A stretch of DNA of 10,373 nucleotides from Irineochytrium annulatum (GCA_027600665.1 JADGJL010001083.1:1-10373); one strand, 5' to 3'; shown: positions 1 to 7,703, numbered from the stretch's first letter. Notes: generated by a model from the sequence alone, not told the origin. Numbers and translations: made by a program.

Positions 1-77
1 TGCCTTCCCGCGTCGGCCTACGCGGCGGCATGCCCGGCGTCAACGCCAGGCTCGCGAGGCTGCCGAGACTTCCACTC
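1..77. repeat. Direct repeat, left copy (offset 274 bp from 275-351)
   Basis: Bases 1-77 match 275-351 with one mismatch (t at 71, g at 345). The match starts at the window edge and stops sharply at 77/78, as expected if 78-351 is one full 274-bp unit and 1-77 is the end of a second unit lying mostly outside the window. On the minus strand it encodes the extreme C-terminus of the gelsolin-domain frame and supplies its TAG stop at 18-20. Confidence 0.9.
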
Positions 78-1782
78 CCTCTCCCTCAGCCGATTTGCGA
101 CCTCCAACCCCTTCGCCTTCTTCACCCTCCCGCTCTCACTGCCCACCCACACGATGAGCCTCGTCGAAACCGCATGTGGGCACTCCAATATAAACACATC
201 CCCGGAATTGATGTCGCCCACGGTGACGGGCGTGAAATACAGCCTCCTACGGCCCTTGACCCGGAACAGCGTGATGCCTTCCCGCGTCGGCCTACGCGGC
301 GGCATGCCCGGCGTCAACGCCAGGCTCGCGAGGCTGCCGAGACTGCCACTCAGGGATCTGAAGGACTTTGTCGGGGAGGCAGTTGGGGATGCAAAGTCGA
401 TATTAAGGGCGTCGGTCGAGTTAGACGGGGAGGCTACGACGACGCGTTTAGCGTCGTCGTCCCGCTTCAGAGCCTTGGCGATCAGGTCGCGGACGCTGGA
501 GGACGTCGTGCGCGGGGAATCCGGCGTAGGGTTCGTCGACGCGTCAGCGGACGGTAATGGGACGGACTTGGCCGTCAGCGGACGAGGACGCGGCGCGTCT
601 GAGAGCGGCTTGAGAGTCACCTGCGCTGCCGCGACGGTCGGGGAGGTGGTGGAGGCGACGCGAGCGTGTGGGCCGCGAAAAGGAAGGCGTTCATTATTCG
701 TAGGCTGTTTACGAGCCATGTCGGGGGGTCAGAATAAATATATTGAGATAAAAGTGCGTTCAAACCTTCTGGGGAAGGGAAACGGCTGAATCCTTGTTCG
801 GTGACGACTCCCTCTGCGCCTTCAACTTTGCCACAAGCCCAACAACCACTTCCCCCTCCTCAATGCCCTGCGTCTTCTTCTGCTCGATGTCCTTCCCCGT
901 CTCCACTTTCGCCTTCTCTCCGTCCTTCGCCGCCTCCGCTTTTGCCTTCTCAACAGCTTGCGTCACGGCAGGGTGTTCTGCTCCGGCCGCTTCCGTAGGA
1001 GACACGATCCAGGACCTCCTCCTGCCATCAATCTCCTCCTGCCTCCCCTGTCTCGATAGCCTCTTGTTCCTCCTCTCCTCCATAAACTTTGCCAGCTCCA
1101 CCTCAGTCTCTCCATTTCCTGCTTGGCCCTCCGCGTCAGCGCCGACCGACACTAAATCACTTGTGCTGCCCCTCCGCGACGAGCTCAACAAAGTCGGCGC
1201 CATGTACCTCGTCCCAGCCCCCGCGGTGGATGCCGACGAAGCCAACGACCCATCCGAAGGCACATGCGGCAAACCCCGCCGCCGCTCCGACGTCGAGCCC
1301 GACGACACGATTGACGCATCCGACCTTACCCTCGGCAGCCCAGGACCGGTCGGCCCCGTGGGCTCGTTCAACGAAGGCGACGCCCTCCCACTCCCTGTCA
1401 CGCTGCCTCCACCCAGAGCGTTCTCGATCCTCTCTCTCCTCCTCCGTTCCGAATCCCTCCTCCCCTTTTCGATCTCGGCCTCCAGCTCCTCAATCCTCCG
1501 CGCCTCGTCCTCCCGTTCCCTGACTCTGATGTCCTCCAGCGCCTTCCGCGCTGCCTCCACGTCCTCCGCGTCGCCCTCGCCCAGCCTTCGTTCGATGCGC
1601 TGCATCCCGTCTCGCAGCTCTGCGTCCGCGCGAGCCATGAGGGCGTCGTGCGCGCGGAGCTCGAGGCGGAGTTGCTGCAGGCGCGCGAGGGACGACGGGC
1701 TGAGAGGCGTCGAGGGGTCGTCGGCCTCGAGCGGCGCGCCAGATGAGCCCAGTTTGGCGGTGTCGAGAAGGAGGGAGGTCAT
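18..1782 (-). CDS. Coiled-coil protein with C-terminal gelsolin repeat (two exons)
   Basis: Exon 1 is 1782-766 and exon 2 is 704-18, joined by a 61-nt intron (705-765) with donor GTTTGA, a CTGAC branch point and acceptor AAACAG. Phase is 0 on both sides, giving about 567 residues. Without splicing, the frame stops inside the intron. The ATG at 1782 has A at -3. Residues ~32-120 are a charged heptad-like helix; the middle is Ser/Pro/Gly-rich; a Lys/Glu/Ala-rich helix precedes the intron. Residues ~483-550 match a gelsolin/villin repeat: LFRVKGRRR, then NSGDVFILE, LIVWVGSESGR and KAKGLEVANRLRERE. Gelsolin repeats bind actin, often with Ca2+, so a cytoskeletal role is inferred; a single repeat suggests binding more than severing. 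Some fungal proteins pair a long disordered N-terminus with gelsolin repeats. The 14 residues after the domain come from duplicated DNA read in another frame, so the native C-terminus may lie further left. Domain call good; gene end uncertain. Confidence 0.72.
275..351. repeat. Direct repeat, right copy
   Basis: This copy partners 1-77. On the minus strand it encodes the Ser/Leu-rich stretch SLGSLASLALTPGMPPRRP just before the gelsolin repeat. The left copy is read in a different frame because the offset (274) is not a multiple of three. Confidence 0.9.
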
Positions 1783-2483
1783 GATGTAATCCGTAGCCAA
1801 CCAGGCGATCTTCGAATGGGGGGCCGCAATCAGTTAATCGACCACAACGATCTCTGCGGGAAGTCGCCGGCGGATGAGGCGGCGATCGCGACAGGATGAC
1901 GGCTCGTATTCACGCCGGGACCAGTTATGACCTGGAAGGTGCTCCTGATCGCTCCTGGCGCTTCGCGTTGGCGGGGATCTGGCGATGTGCGGCGGAGGTC
2001 AATTCCTTCTGTTTTGGATGTTTTTGCAGACACAAGCAAAAACCTGCATGGAGAACGACGCGTTTAAACGGATTCCAATTGTTGAGGTTCCCGAAGGCTC
2101 GCCCCATCCTGCTATCTCAACTGGCAAGTCCCGCCGATCAACGCGGACATGGCCTTGCCCGGCCCGTCGCTGTGCATATTTCATGTCAAAGCAACGACGT
2201 AGCAGATGCCCGATATTTTAACACTTCAATATGATGCATGATTTATAACAAAGCCATGTGCTCAACTGATTAAACGCTACACCGGCAACACAAGTGAATC
2301 AATAAATCTGATGTTTGATACCATGACTTTACAGCGCAGCGAAAAACGACAAAGACGCAAATACAAATCTACACGACGCAACCCAAAATAATCGGGTGAC
2401 AAAACGTGAAGATGAAATAGGGACGGGATGGCAACGTCCGGTCATGCACGATGAAGCTCGAGACCCCTAGGCTTGCTGTTCAA
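1783..2483. other. Intergenic region, no supported gene
   Basis: This ~700-base stretch separates the start of the gelsolin-repeat gene from the 3' side of F-box gene 1; both genes run leftward. It should hold the promoter of the former near 1783-2000 and the 3' region of the latter at its right end. Its short open frames overlap on both strands and show no family motif, paired splice signals or repeats. The part from about 2220 to 2400 is clearly more AT-rich than its surroundings. I see no tRNA-like cloverleaf. Confidence 0.5.
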
Positions 2484-2636
2484 TTACGCAGCTTCCAGCT
2501 TCCAAACTCCTCGATGCGCAACTACCGGCCGCTCCGAAGTCATTGCTCCCTCGAGCTCCTTCGTAGTGGTAGCAACCCTTGCTCGGACGCGTCGTAATAG
2601 TTTCTTAAACATCTCATCGACCAGTTTTTGCTGCCG

Positions 2637-3630
2637 CTAAATCTCCTCCAACCCCATCACATCGACCGCAACGGTCCCAGAAGACCGCGTGAAGGTATCC
2701 ATTATTCTAAGCAATACCGTGACGCCATCCTCCATGGGGTCAACTGTGATCGGGTCGAGCTTGACCGTGACCCACGGCCGCGTGATAACGCCTCCAAAAC
2801 CCACCGGGAGCTTCCGGCCAAGCTTCTCCACACGTGTCAACTCTATACCCCCGAGGGCGCTGCTGATGTCATAGTACGGCCTGTCCGTGACCATGCACGA
2901 AAACTGCCAGGAGGCGATGCTCCGGGCTGGGAAACCCAACCGGATGCGGAAATAAGGAATGTAGGTGCCGGGCTTCACGTCGTTGAAGTGTGCGAAAGCG
3001 AAGAATGCCCACATGTGTGGGAGGAAAATGGCGGGTTCGGGGCTGATGCTGGATTACCACCCGTATTGCGATTAAGAAACGAACAAAACTAGGGAAAGAA
3101 CAACGAACCTGCCGGAGATCTTTTCAAACACCTTTGAAATTCTCGGTGACATACTGGGCATGTGATTCACGAACCTGATGTCGAGCTCAGCCGCAAGAAC
3201 GAGGCGCGTCCGTCGCTCGTGCGCGATGTAAAGTCCCGCAGAGTCAAGGTCTTCGAGCACTTCCGCCAACTGCAGGAGTCTTCCCTGCCGAGGCAATTCG
3301 TAAGAAGCAGATAACAGGTAGCGTAGCCCAGTAATGGCCGGCCGAACCTTGCCAAACCGACGCTGCCAGCGTCCTCCAGAGGGACGGCGACCGGACGATC
3401 GCGCTAAAAGCACGGCAAGTGGACGCTAGGCGACGCAAATCAGGCACCGCATCGAGCCAAGCGGCGATCCGGAGCTGGAGCTCGGGCGGCAGCGCTGCGA
3501 GCCCGGTCTTGCTCGTGGCGATGAATGCGGTGACGATTCGCCGCCGACGCCGCGGAGAGATTGTATACAGGACGACAGCGACTCCAACGGCAGCGGCGAG
3601 GACGAAAGTTACAACTGGCACCGTCCGCAT
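2637..3630 (-). CDS. Membrane-anchored F-box protein, copy 1 (2-bp deletion near intron 1)
   Basis: Exon 1 starts at the ATG at 3630, aligned with the other copies; an ATG at 3669 is also in frame. Exon 2 is 3284-3109, intron 2 is 3049-3108 and exon 3 is 3048-2637 (TAG). Residues ~6-24 are a hydrophobic anchor followed by an Arg-rich run; residues ~45-89 are the F-box (LPPELQLRIAAWL, DLRRLASTCRAF, SPSLWRTLA). Compared with copies 2 and 3, two bases are missing between 3362 and 3363. With the conserved donor (intron 3285-3347) the frame then stops early in exon 2. A donor 10 nt upstream, GTTTGG at 3357, restores phase 0 (73-nt intron), giving ~286 residues that lack only the RRFGK pentapeptide. 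Exons 2 and 3 keep an open, well-conserved frame, including RPWVTVKLDP and SGTVAVDVMGLEE. F-box proteins are Skp1-Cullin-F-box (SCF) ubiquitin-ligase adaptors; the substrate is unknown. It may be a functional variant or a young pseudogene. Confidence 0.72.
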
Positions 3631-3937
3631 GCTGGAATTTGACGGCCCAAGGCTGAATGTTTGTATCAAAGTCTAATCGTAGTCAGCGTATCTATCTGCT
3701 CGTAACAACATGAAGTATACCAAAAGCTGCAAATTCCCAAGGTGAGCGTGACAAGCCATATAACAGCGTCGCAGGGGAGGCAAGAAGAGCACTTGTAAAC
3801 CCCGACTAAGCTCACAAGATCCCTTCGCGCTGAGGGGAAGCGAACAAAATGATCGCGTGACGCAGGGGCATTGCTTTTTTCCAAACGACCAGCGCAAATC
3901 TTCCGCTCCGTCGCAAATCTCGCAATAGAAACCAGCG
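3631..3937 (-). promoter_or_regulatory. Spacer and presumed promoter of F-box copy 1
   Basis: This 307-bp spacer lies between the stop of copy 2 and the start of copy 1. The minus strand carries a TATACTT-like element at 3714-3720, about 85 bp upstream of the ATG at 3630, next to the 14-mer shared with the spacer of copy 2. Nothing else coding is seen. The TATA assignment rests on position and base composition only. Confidence 0.35.
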
Positions 3938-4915
3938 CTATGCCTTCTCCAGCCCAAACACATCGACCGCAATGGTCCCCGCAGATCTCGAGGACGTATC
4001 AAAAATTCCTAAGGACACGTCAACATTATCCTCCTCCACCGTAACCGGGTCGAGCCGGACCACAACCCACGGCCTCACGAGGACGCCTCCAAATCCCAAT
4101 GGCAGCTCCCGGCCGAGCCTTTCAAAATGTGGGAATTTTAGGCCGGGTTCGTAGGGTCTGTCTAAGACCGTGCAGGTGAAGTGCCATGACGAGATGCTCC
4201 GGGCCGGGAAGCCGAGGCGAATGCGGAAGTAGGGGATGTATGTGCCCGGCTTGAGGTCCTTAAAGTGCGCGTGAGAAAGGAAGGCCCACATGTGAGGGTG
4301 GAAGACGACGGGTTTGGGGCTGATGCTGACGGTAACAAGGGTTGCATTCATATCCAGTAAGACAGATGGGCTAAAGGGAAAGACGACGAGTTCCAACAAA
4401 CCTGCCAGATATTTCTTCAAACACGGTCGAGATCGGCGGCGCTCCAGACATAGCGTCGAAGATCGTGATCTCGAGCTCGGCCGCAATTGCGAGGCGCGTC
4501 CGTCGCTCGAGCGCCATGTAGAGTCTTGCCGGTCCAAGGTCCTCGAGCCCCTCCACCAGCTGCAGGAGTCTTTCCTGCCAAGGCAATTCTTAAGAAGCAG
4601 ATGGCGTAGCCCAGTAACGGCCGGCCGAACCTTCCCAAACCGACGCACTGCCAGCGTCCTCCAGAGGGACGGCGACCGGACGATCGCGCTGAAATCACGG
4701 CAAGTGGACGCTAGGCGACGCAAATCAGGCACCTCATCGAGCCAAGCGGCGATCCGGAGATGGAGCTCGGGCGGCAGCGCTGCGAGCCCGGTTTTGCTGG
4801 TCGAGATGAATGCCGCGACGATTTGCCGCCGCGGCCGCCGAGGGATTGTATACAGAACGACAGCGACTCCAACGGCAGCGGCCAGAACGAGGGTTGCCAT
4901 CTGCACCGTCCGCAT
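3938..4915 (-). CDS. Membrane-anchored F-box protein, copy 2 (three exons)
   Basis: Exons are 4915-4631, 4574-4402 and 4325-3938. Intron 1 (4575-4630) is 56 nt and intron 2 (4326-4401) is 76 nt with CTTAC before its acceptor. Phases 0 and 2 fit exactly and yield 281 residues. A frame also runs unspliced through the whole gene, but its middle third is unlike the family: the conserved middle (ERLLQLVEG, ALERRTRLA, FEEISG) is in the spliced frame. Residues ~6-24 are a transmembrane helix followed by Arg-rich sequence, predicting a cytosolic C-terminal part. The F-box spans ~45-90 (LPPELHLRIAAWL, SPSLWRTLAVRRFG). The C-terminal domain (~155-281) carries HPHMWAF, PGTYIPYFRIRLGFPARS, LGRELPLGFGGV, RPWVVVRLDP and SAGTIAVDV. 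By family, this would be a substrate adaptor of an SCF ubiquitin ligase; its membrane location and target are inferred. An alternative donor GTGCGT 18 nt upstream also keeps phase 0. Confidence 0.84.
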   Translation of the reverse strand: MRTVQMATLVLAAAVGVAVVLYTIPRRPRRQIVAAFISTSKTGLAALPPELHLRIAAWLDEVPDLRRLASTCRDFSAIVRSPSLWRTLAVRRFGKVRPAVTGLRHLLLKNCLGRKDSCSWWRGSRTLDRQDSTWRSSDGRASQLRPSSRSRSSTLCLERRRSRPCLKKYLAGLLELVVFPFSPSVLLDMNATLVTVSISPKPVVFHPHMWAFLSHAHFKDLKPGTYIPYFRIRLGFPARSISSWHFTCTVLDRPYEPGLKFPHFERLGRELPLGFGGVLVRPWVVVRLDPVTVEEDNVDVSLGIFDTSSRSAGTIAVDVFGLEKA

Positions 4916-5223
4916 AGCAACGGTTGGCGGCCAGGGGGCTCGTGGAATGGTGAACTCGACAATTTGACGGCCTGCACCTGAATATTGTAGTAATTCTGAT
5001 TGTCGTCGTTAAGAGCATCTATCTACTTATACTACATTAAGTCACACCAAAAGCTGCAAGAAGAGTGCTCGCAGACCCGCCTCAGCCGGACATGATACCT
5101 TCGCGCCTAAGCCTACTAAGGGCAGGCGGACAAACCATCGCGTGTCGCAGGGCATTGTTTTCTTTTAAAACGATCAGCGCAAATCCTCCGTTCCGTCGCA
5201 TATCTCGCAATCAATTTCCCGCG
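4916..5223 (-). promoter_or_regulatory. Spacer and presumed promoter of F-box copy 2
   Basis: This 308-bp spacer lies between the stop of copy 3 and the start of copy 2. A TATAAGTA element on the minus strand (5024-5031) sits about 110 bp upstream of the ATG and next to the shared accaaaagctgcaa block (5046-5059). The right-hand ~90 bases are the 3' region of copy 3 and align with the 3' region of copy 2. Confidence 0.35.
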
Positions 5224-6197
5224 CTATACCATCTCCAGCCCCATCAAATCGACCGCAACGGTACCCGCAGATCCCAAGGCCATGTCAAAAATCGCTAGGG
5301 TGACCACGACATTACCCTCCTCTACCGCGATGCGGTCGAGCTGGACTGCAAGCCACGGCCTTTCGGTGACGCCTCCGAAACCCAACGGCGGCTCCCGGCC
5401 GAGCCCTTTAACAGTTCGGAACTTTAGGCCATCTTCGTAGGGTCTGTCTTCGACCCTGCAGGTGAAGCGCCATGACGCGATACTCCGTGCCGGGATGCCG
5501 AGGCGGATGCGGAAAAACGGGATGTATATACCCGGCATCAGGTCCTTAAAGTGCGCGAAAGAGTAAAAGGCCAACATGTGAGGGTGGAAGACGACAGCTT
5601 TGGGGCTGATGCTAAGGGTATCAAGGGAAGCATTTAATGGCCAGTAAGACGACGTGCAGAAGGGAAAGACGACGAGTCCCAACAAACCTGCCCGATATCT
5701 CTTCAAACTCAGGCGAGACTGGCGCCGTTCCAGACATAGAATCCCAGATCGTGATCTCCAGCTCGGCCGCAAGAGCGAGTTGCGTCCGTCGCTCGAGCGC
5801 GCCGTAAAGTTCAGGTGAAAAGTCCCTTCCACAAGCGAGCGTCGTCAGTCTTTCCTACCAGGTAGGAACATCGTGAGGAGGCTAATTTGAGACCCAGACG
5901 CCACACCTTGCCGAACCGGCGCACAGCCAATGTCCTCCAAAGAGTCGGGGTCCGGACAATCGCCTTAAAGTCATGGCAGGTGGACGCCAGGTAACGCAGG
6001 TCTTCGACGCTAAGCCAGCCAGCGATCAGGAGATGAATTTCTGGCGGGAGAGATGCGAGTGTACGCTTGCCAGCGGCGTTGGACGCGTAGGCGACCCGCC
6101 GCCGTGGCCGTTGCGGCCACCGAGGGATCGAATGCAAGACGATGACAAGGCCAACGGCAGTCGCCAGGACAACGGTCGCGATGCGCACTGTCTGCAT
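5224..6197 (-). CDS. Membrane-anchored F-box protein, copy 3 (three exons)
   Basis: Exons are 6197-5907, 5854-5688 and 5611-5224. Intron 1 (5855-5906) is 52 nt with CTCAC near its 3' end and intron 2 (5612-5687) is 76 nt with CTTAC. Phases fit and give 281 residues. Unspliced, the gene breaks into two frames overlapping near 5811-5832; splicing joins them and removes the family-unlike peptides. Residues ~6-23 are hydrophobic, then WPQRPRRR; the F-box is ~50-92 (LPPEIHLLIAGWL, TPTLWRTLAVRRFG). The middle exon reads ALERRTQLALAAELEIT, matching the other copies. The C-terminal domain keeps HPHMLAF, PFFRIRLGIPARSIASW, LGREPPLGFGGV and SAGTVAVDLMGLE. It is the most diverged copy in exon 1, but in exon 3 it resembles copy 2 in length and spacing. 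Its inferred role is the same SCF adaptor function. A TATA-like motif lies about 65-70 bp upstream. Confidence 0.84.
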
Positions 6198-6262
6198 CTC
6201 GCAACTTTGACGCCTTCACCTTCCACTATTCTCTGTTCATCTAATTATTTTACTTAAGCCCC

Positions 6263-6269
6263 ATAAATA
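6263..6269 (-). promoter_or_regulatory. TATA-like element upstream of F-box copy 3
   Basis: The minus strand reads TATTTAT about 66 bp before the ATG at 6197, in a locally AT-rich stretch (about 6237-6270) within GC-rich surroundings. Assigned by position only. Confidence 0.3.
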
Positions 6270-6392
6270 CATGGCCACACTGGTGAGACTGCATGTTAGT
6301 TCTTCCCACCGCTAGCCGCTGCTCCTGGAACTGTTCTTCATTCCTCCCACACCCGATATCGATCCACTCAAATGGCGCCTGCCGGTTGACAA

Positions 6393-6797
6393 CTATTTGC
6401 CCTGTGGGCTGGAACGCGAGGCCGCCGCGGCCGGGTCTTGATGTTCTCCCATTAATTGATAGGGAGTCGCGACAAGGCCAAAAGGATCCGAGGGGGTCGC
6501 GGTAAAGAGGTGTTGTTGCGTAAGCGCCGGAGGAAGGATCTCGGGCTGCGGCTGAACCAAATCCATAGTGGTCAGGTGCGGATGCGCGACGGCGGTGGGG
6601 AAAGTCGGGGTGATGATGGCACCAGGCTCCTCCGCGGCCGTCGCGGTCGACATAGGCATGGCTGCGGCTCTTGGATCGGTGTGAAGGTTCGCTTCCCCCA
6701 GTCCAGGCCGCGACGACGGCAACCTCATCATCATTTGAAACGAGGCATTCATCGTATGGCTGACTTCTCCTTGAGGCATGTCGAGCGACGCGGCCAT
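6393..6797 (-). CDS. Hypothetical low-complexity protein (possibly 5'-incomplete or disrupted)
   Basis: From the ATG at 6797 the frame encodes 134 residues rich in Ala, Pro, Thr, Met and Gln, with no recognised domain, signal peptide or membrane segment. Upstream it stays open for 28 more codons (to 6881), encoding a strongly charged stretch (RRQRGRGGDEELQRDRQRD), then meets TAA at 6882-6884. Seven codons further up in the same frame is an ATG (6905). One stop therefore separates a short start segment from an otherwise open frame. This could be a decayed gene, a gene with an unseen 5' intron, or a chance frame in GC-rich DNA. The opposite strand is also open over much of this region, which weakens the case. 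I do not recognise the product. Confidence 0.3.
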   Translation of the reverse strand: MAASLDMPQGEVSHTMNASFQMMMRLPSSRPGLGEANLHTDPRAAAMPMSTATAAEEPGAIITPTFPTAVAHPHLTTMDLVQPQPEILPPALTQQHLFTATPSDPFGLVATPYQLMGEHQDPAAAASRSSPQGK

Positions 6798-6957
6798 TCC
6801 GTGTTGCTCCTTGTCAACCTCGGCATCTCGCTGGCGGTCTCGTTGGAGCTCCTCGTCGCCTCCGCGGCCTCGCTGTCGTCGTTAATCGCCTTGGGAACGC
6901 GACATGAGTGTTGTCACTGCCTTAGGTCCTCAGTTTTGTCGAGTGAATAGCCATTAG

Positions 6958-7351
6958 ACAGCTGAAAAGAAAACGTCTGATTATATTTTTTTTTTCACCT
7001 GCATACCCCACGTCGTGCAGAAGTCTCCTTTTTATTAGGCTTCTCTTCCTATCCTCGGATGATATCAGTTCGTCAGCTCGTTTTCTTCATCTTCCGAGAT
7101 CCAACCTTCCGGACAAGTGAAGTCTCGAAACGTCAATTACTGTAAGAATACAGGCTTGAGGCAACCTCCTTTTTTCCCGCCCTTACGCGCGCGCTGGTAA
7201 TATTAAGTACAAAGATTAAAAGTCCTTTTTTCTCCTTTGTATTCCAACGTCTGTCTTCACTAGTTGGCCGCATCTTGAATGAAGTCAAGGGTTGATCGCG
7301 GTATAATAATAAAGGCTTCGGTCACGATTAGCGGGAACCCAAGACAAAGGA
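6958..7351 (+). promoter_or_regulatory. Upstream region of the P450 gene with TATA-like element
   Basis: About 390 bases without a supported gene. It contains a T-rich run near 6988-6996, pyrimidine-rich tracts (about 7024-7052 and 7226-7240) of the kind often seen before fungal transcription starts, and a TATA-like stretch TATAATAATAAA at 7302-7313. If that stretch is the TATA box, transcription would start close to the ATG at 7352, making the leader of the P450 about 350 nt long. Confidence 0.35.
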
Positions 7352-7675
7352 ATGTCAGACGAGATGGGCATGGTGAACGATCATGCCCCCGTTTTCACCG
7401 TAACCAACATACCAACACCCGCTGTGCAGGTATATCTGCCAAGGCATAAGAAGTTGGCGCGGATGCCTCCGTCGGCGATCGGCTTCCCCATTTATCCTGG
7501 CTTGTCCACCTGCCGCCATACCTCCAATCACGCCGCGCGGCTCGACGGCAGAGTATTTTCTCCGCCGCGTCCCGACCTCTCCATGCCGGTCACTCCTGCA
7601 CGATTTTGCCCGAACCTGTGGAATTGTCTCGTGGGAACACAGGGTCTTTACATGACAAAAGGCCTCAGTCGCTGA
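7352..7675 (+). CDS. Upstream open reading frame in the presumed P450 leader
   Basis: This is a 107-codon frame whose stop lies 28 bases before the P450 start. The peptide shows no recognised domain, signal peptide or membrane helix and is rich in Pro, Arg and Thr. Given its place between a TATA-like element and the P450 ATG, it may be an upstream ORF that limits P450 translation, a small separate gene, or chance. It has no paralog in the window. The P450 N-terminus is complete without it, so I do not think it is a P450 exon. Confidence 0.2.
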   Translation: MSDEMGMVNDHAPVFTVTNIPTPAVQVYLPRHKKLARMPPSAIGFPIYPGLSTCRHTSNHAARLDGRVFSPPRPDLSMPVTPARFCPNLWNCLVGTQGLYMTKGLSR

Positions 7676-7703
7676 TCAAAGAAGCCCTCCAATCCAGCCA
7701 GAG

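Larger units (their letters stand above)
2637..6197 (-). repeat. Tandem triplication of an F-box gene, unit ~1.28 kb
   Basis: Start-to-start distances are 1285 bp (3630 to 4915) and 1282 bp (4915 to 6197), with 307- and 308-bp spacers. Introns sit at the same positions in all copies. Homology runs into the spacers: accaaaagctgcaa occurs at 3719-3732 and 5046-5059, and the first ~90 bases after the stops of copies 2 and 3 align. Each unit therefore includes the gene, its 3' region and its promoter. The array arose by tandem duplication, probably unequal crossing over. Confidence 0.9.

Noticed and set aside
154..789. A 211-codon plus-strand open frame
   Set aside because: It is antisense to the exon that encodes the recognisable gelsolin repeat and has no family resemblance of its own.
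794..1789. A 331-codon plus-strand open frame
   Set aside because: It lies exactly antisense to exon 1 of the coiled-coil/gelsolin gene and encodes a Ser/Ala/Pro-rich peptide with no domain. It reflects codon bias of the real gene on the other strand.
1896..2234. A 112-codon plus-strand open frame in the intergenic region
   Set aside because: Several overlapping short frames exist here on both strands, none with a domain or supporting splice pattern.
3938..4915. Reading F-box copy 2 as a single 325-residue unspliced frame
   Set aside because: The middle third of that frame has no counterpart in the other copies, whereas the spliced frame aligns through all three exons with matching phases.
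4314..4967. A 217-codon plus-strand open frame across F-box copy 2
   Set aside because: It covers both introns of copy 2 in antisense and has no domain; the minus-strand F-box frame is conserved in three copies.
6456..6950. A 164-codon plus-strand open frame with a hydrophobic C-terminal part
   Set aside because: It is antisense to the low-complexity minus-strand frame. Its Arg-rich then Leu-rich composition is what the reverse complement of such sequence gives. Neither strand is well supported; the minus strand looks somewhat more protein-like.
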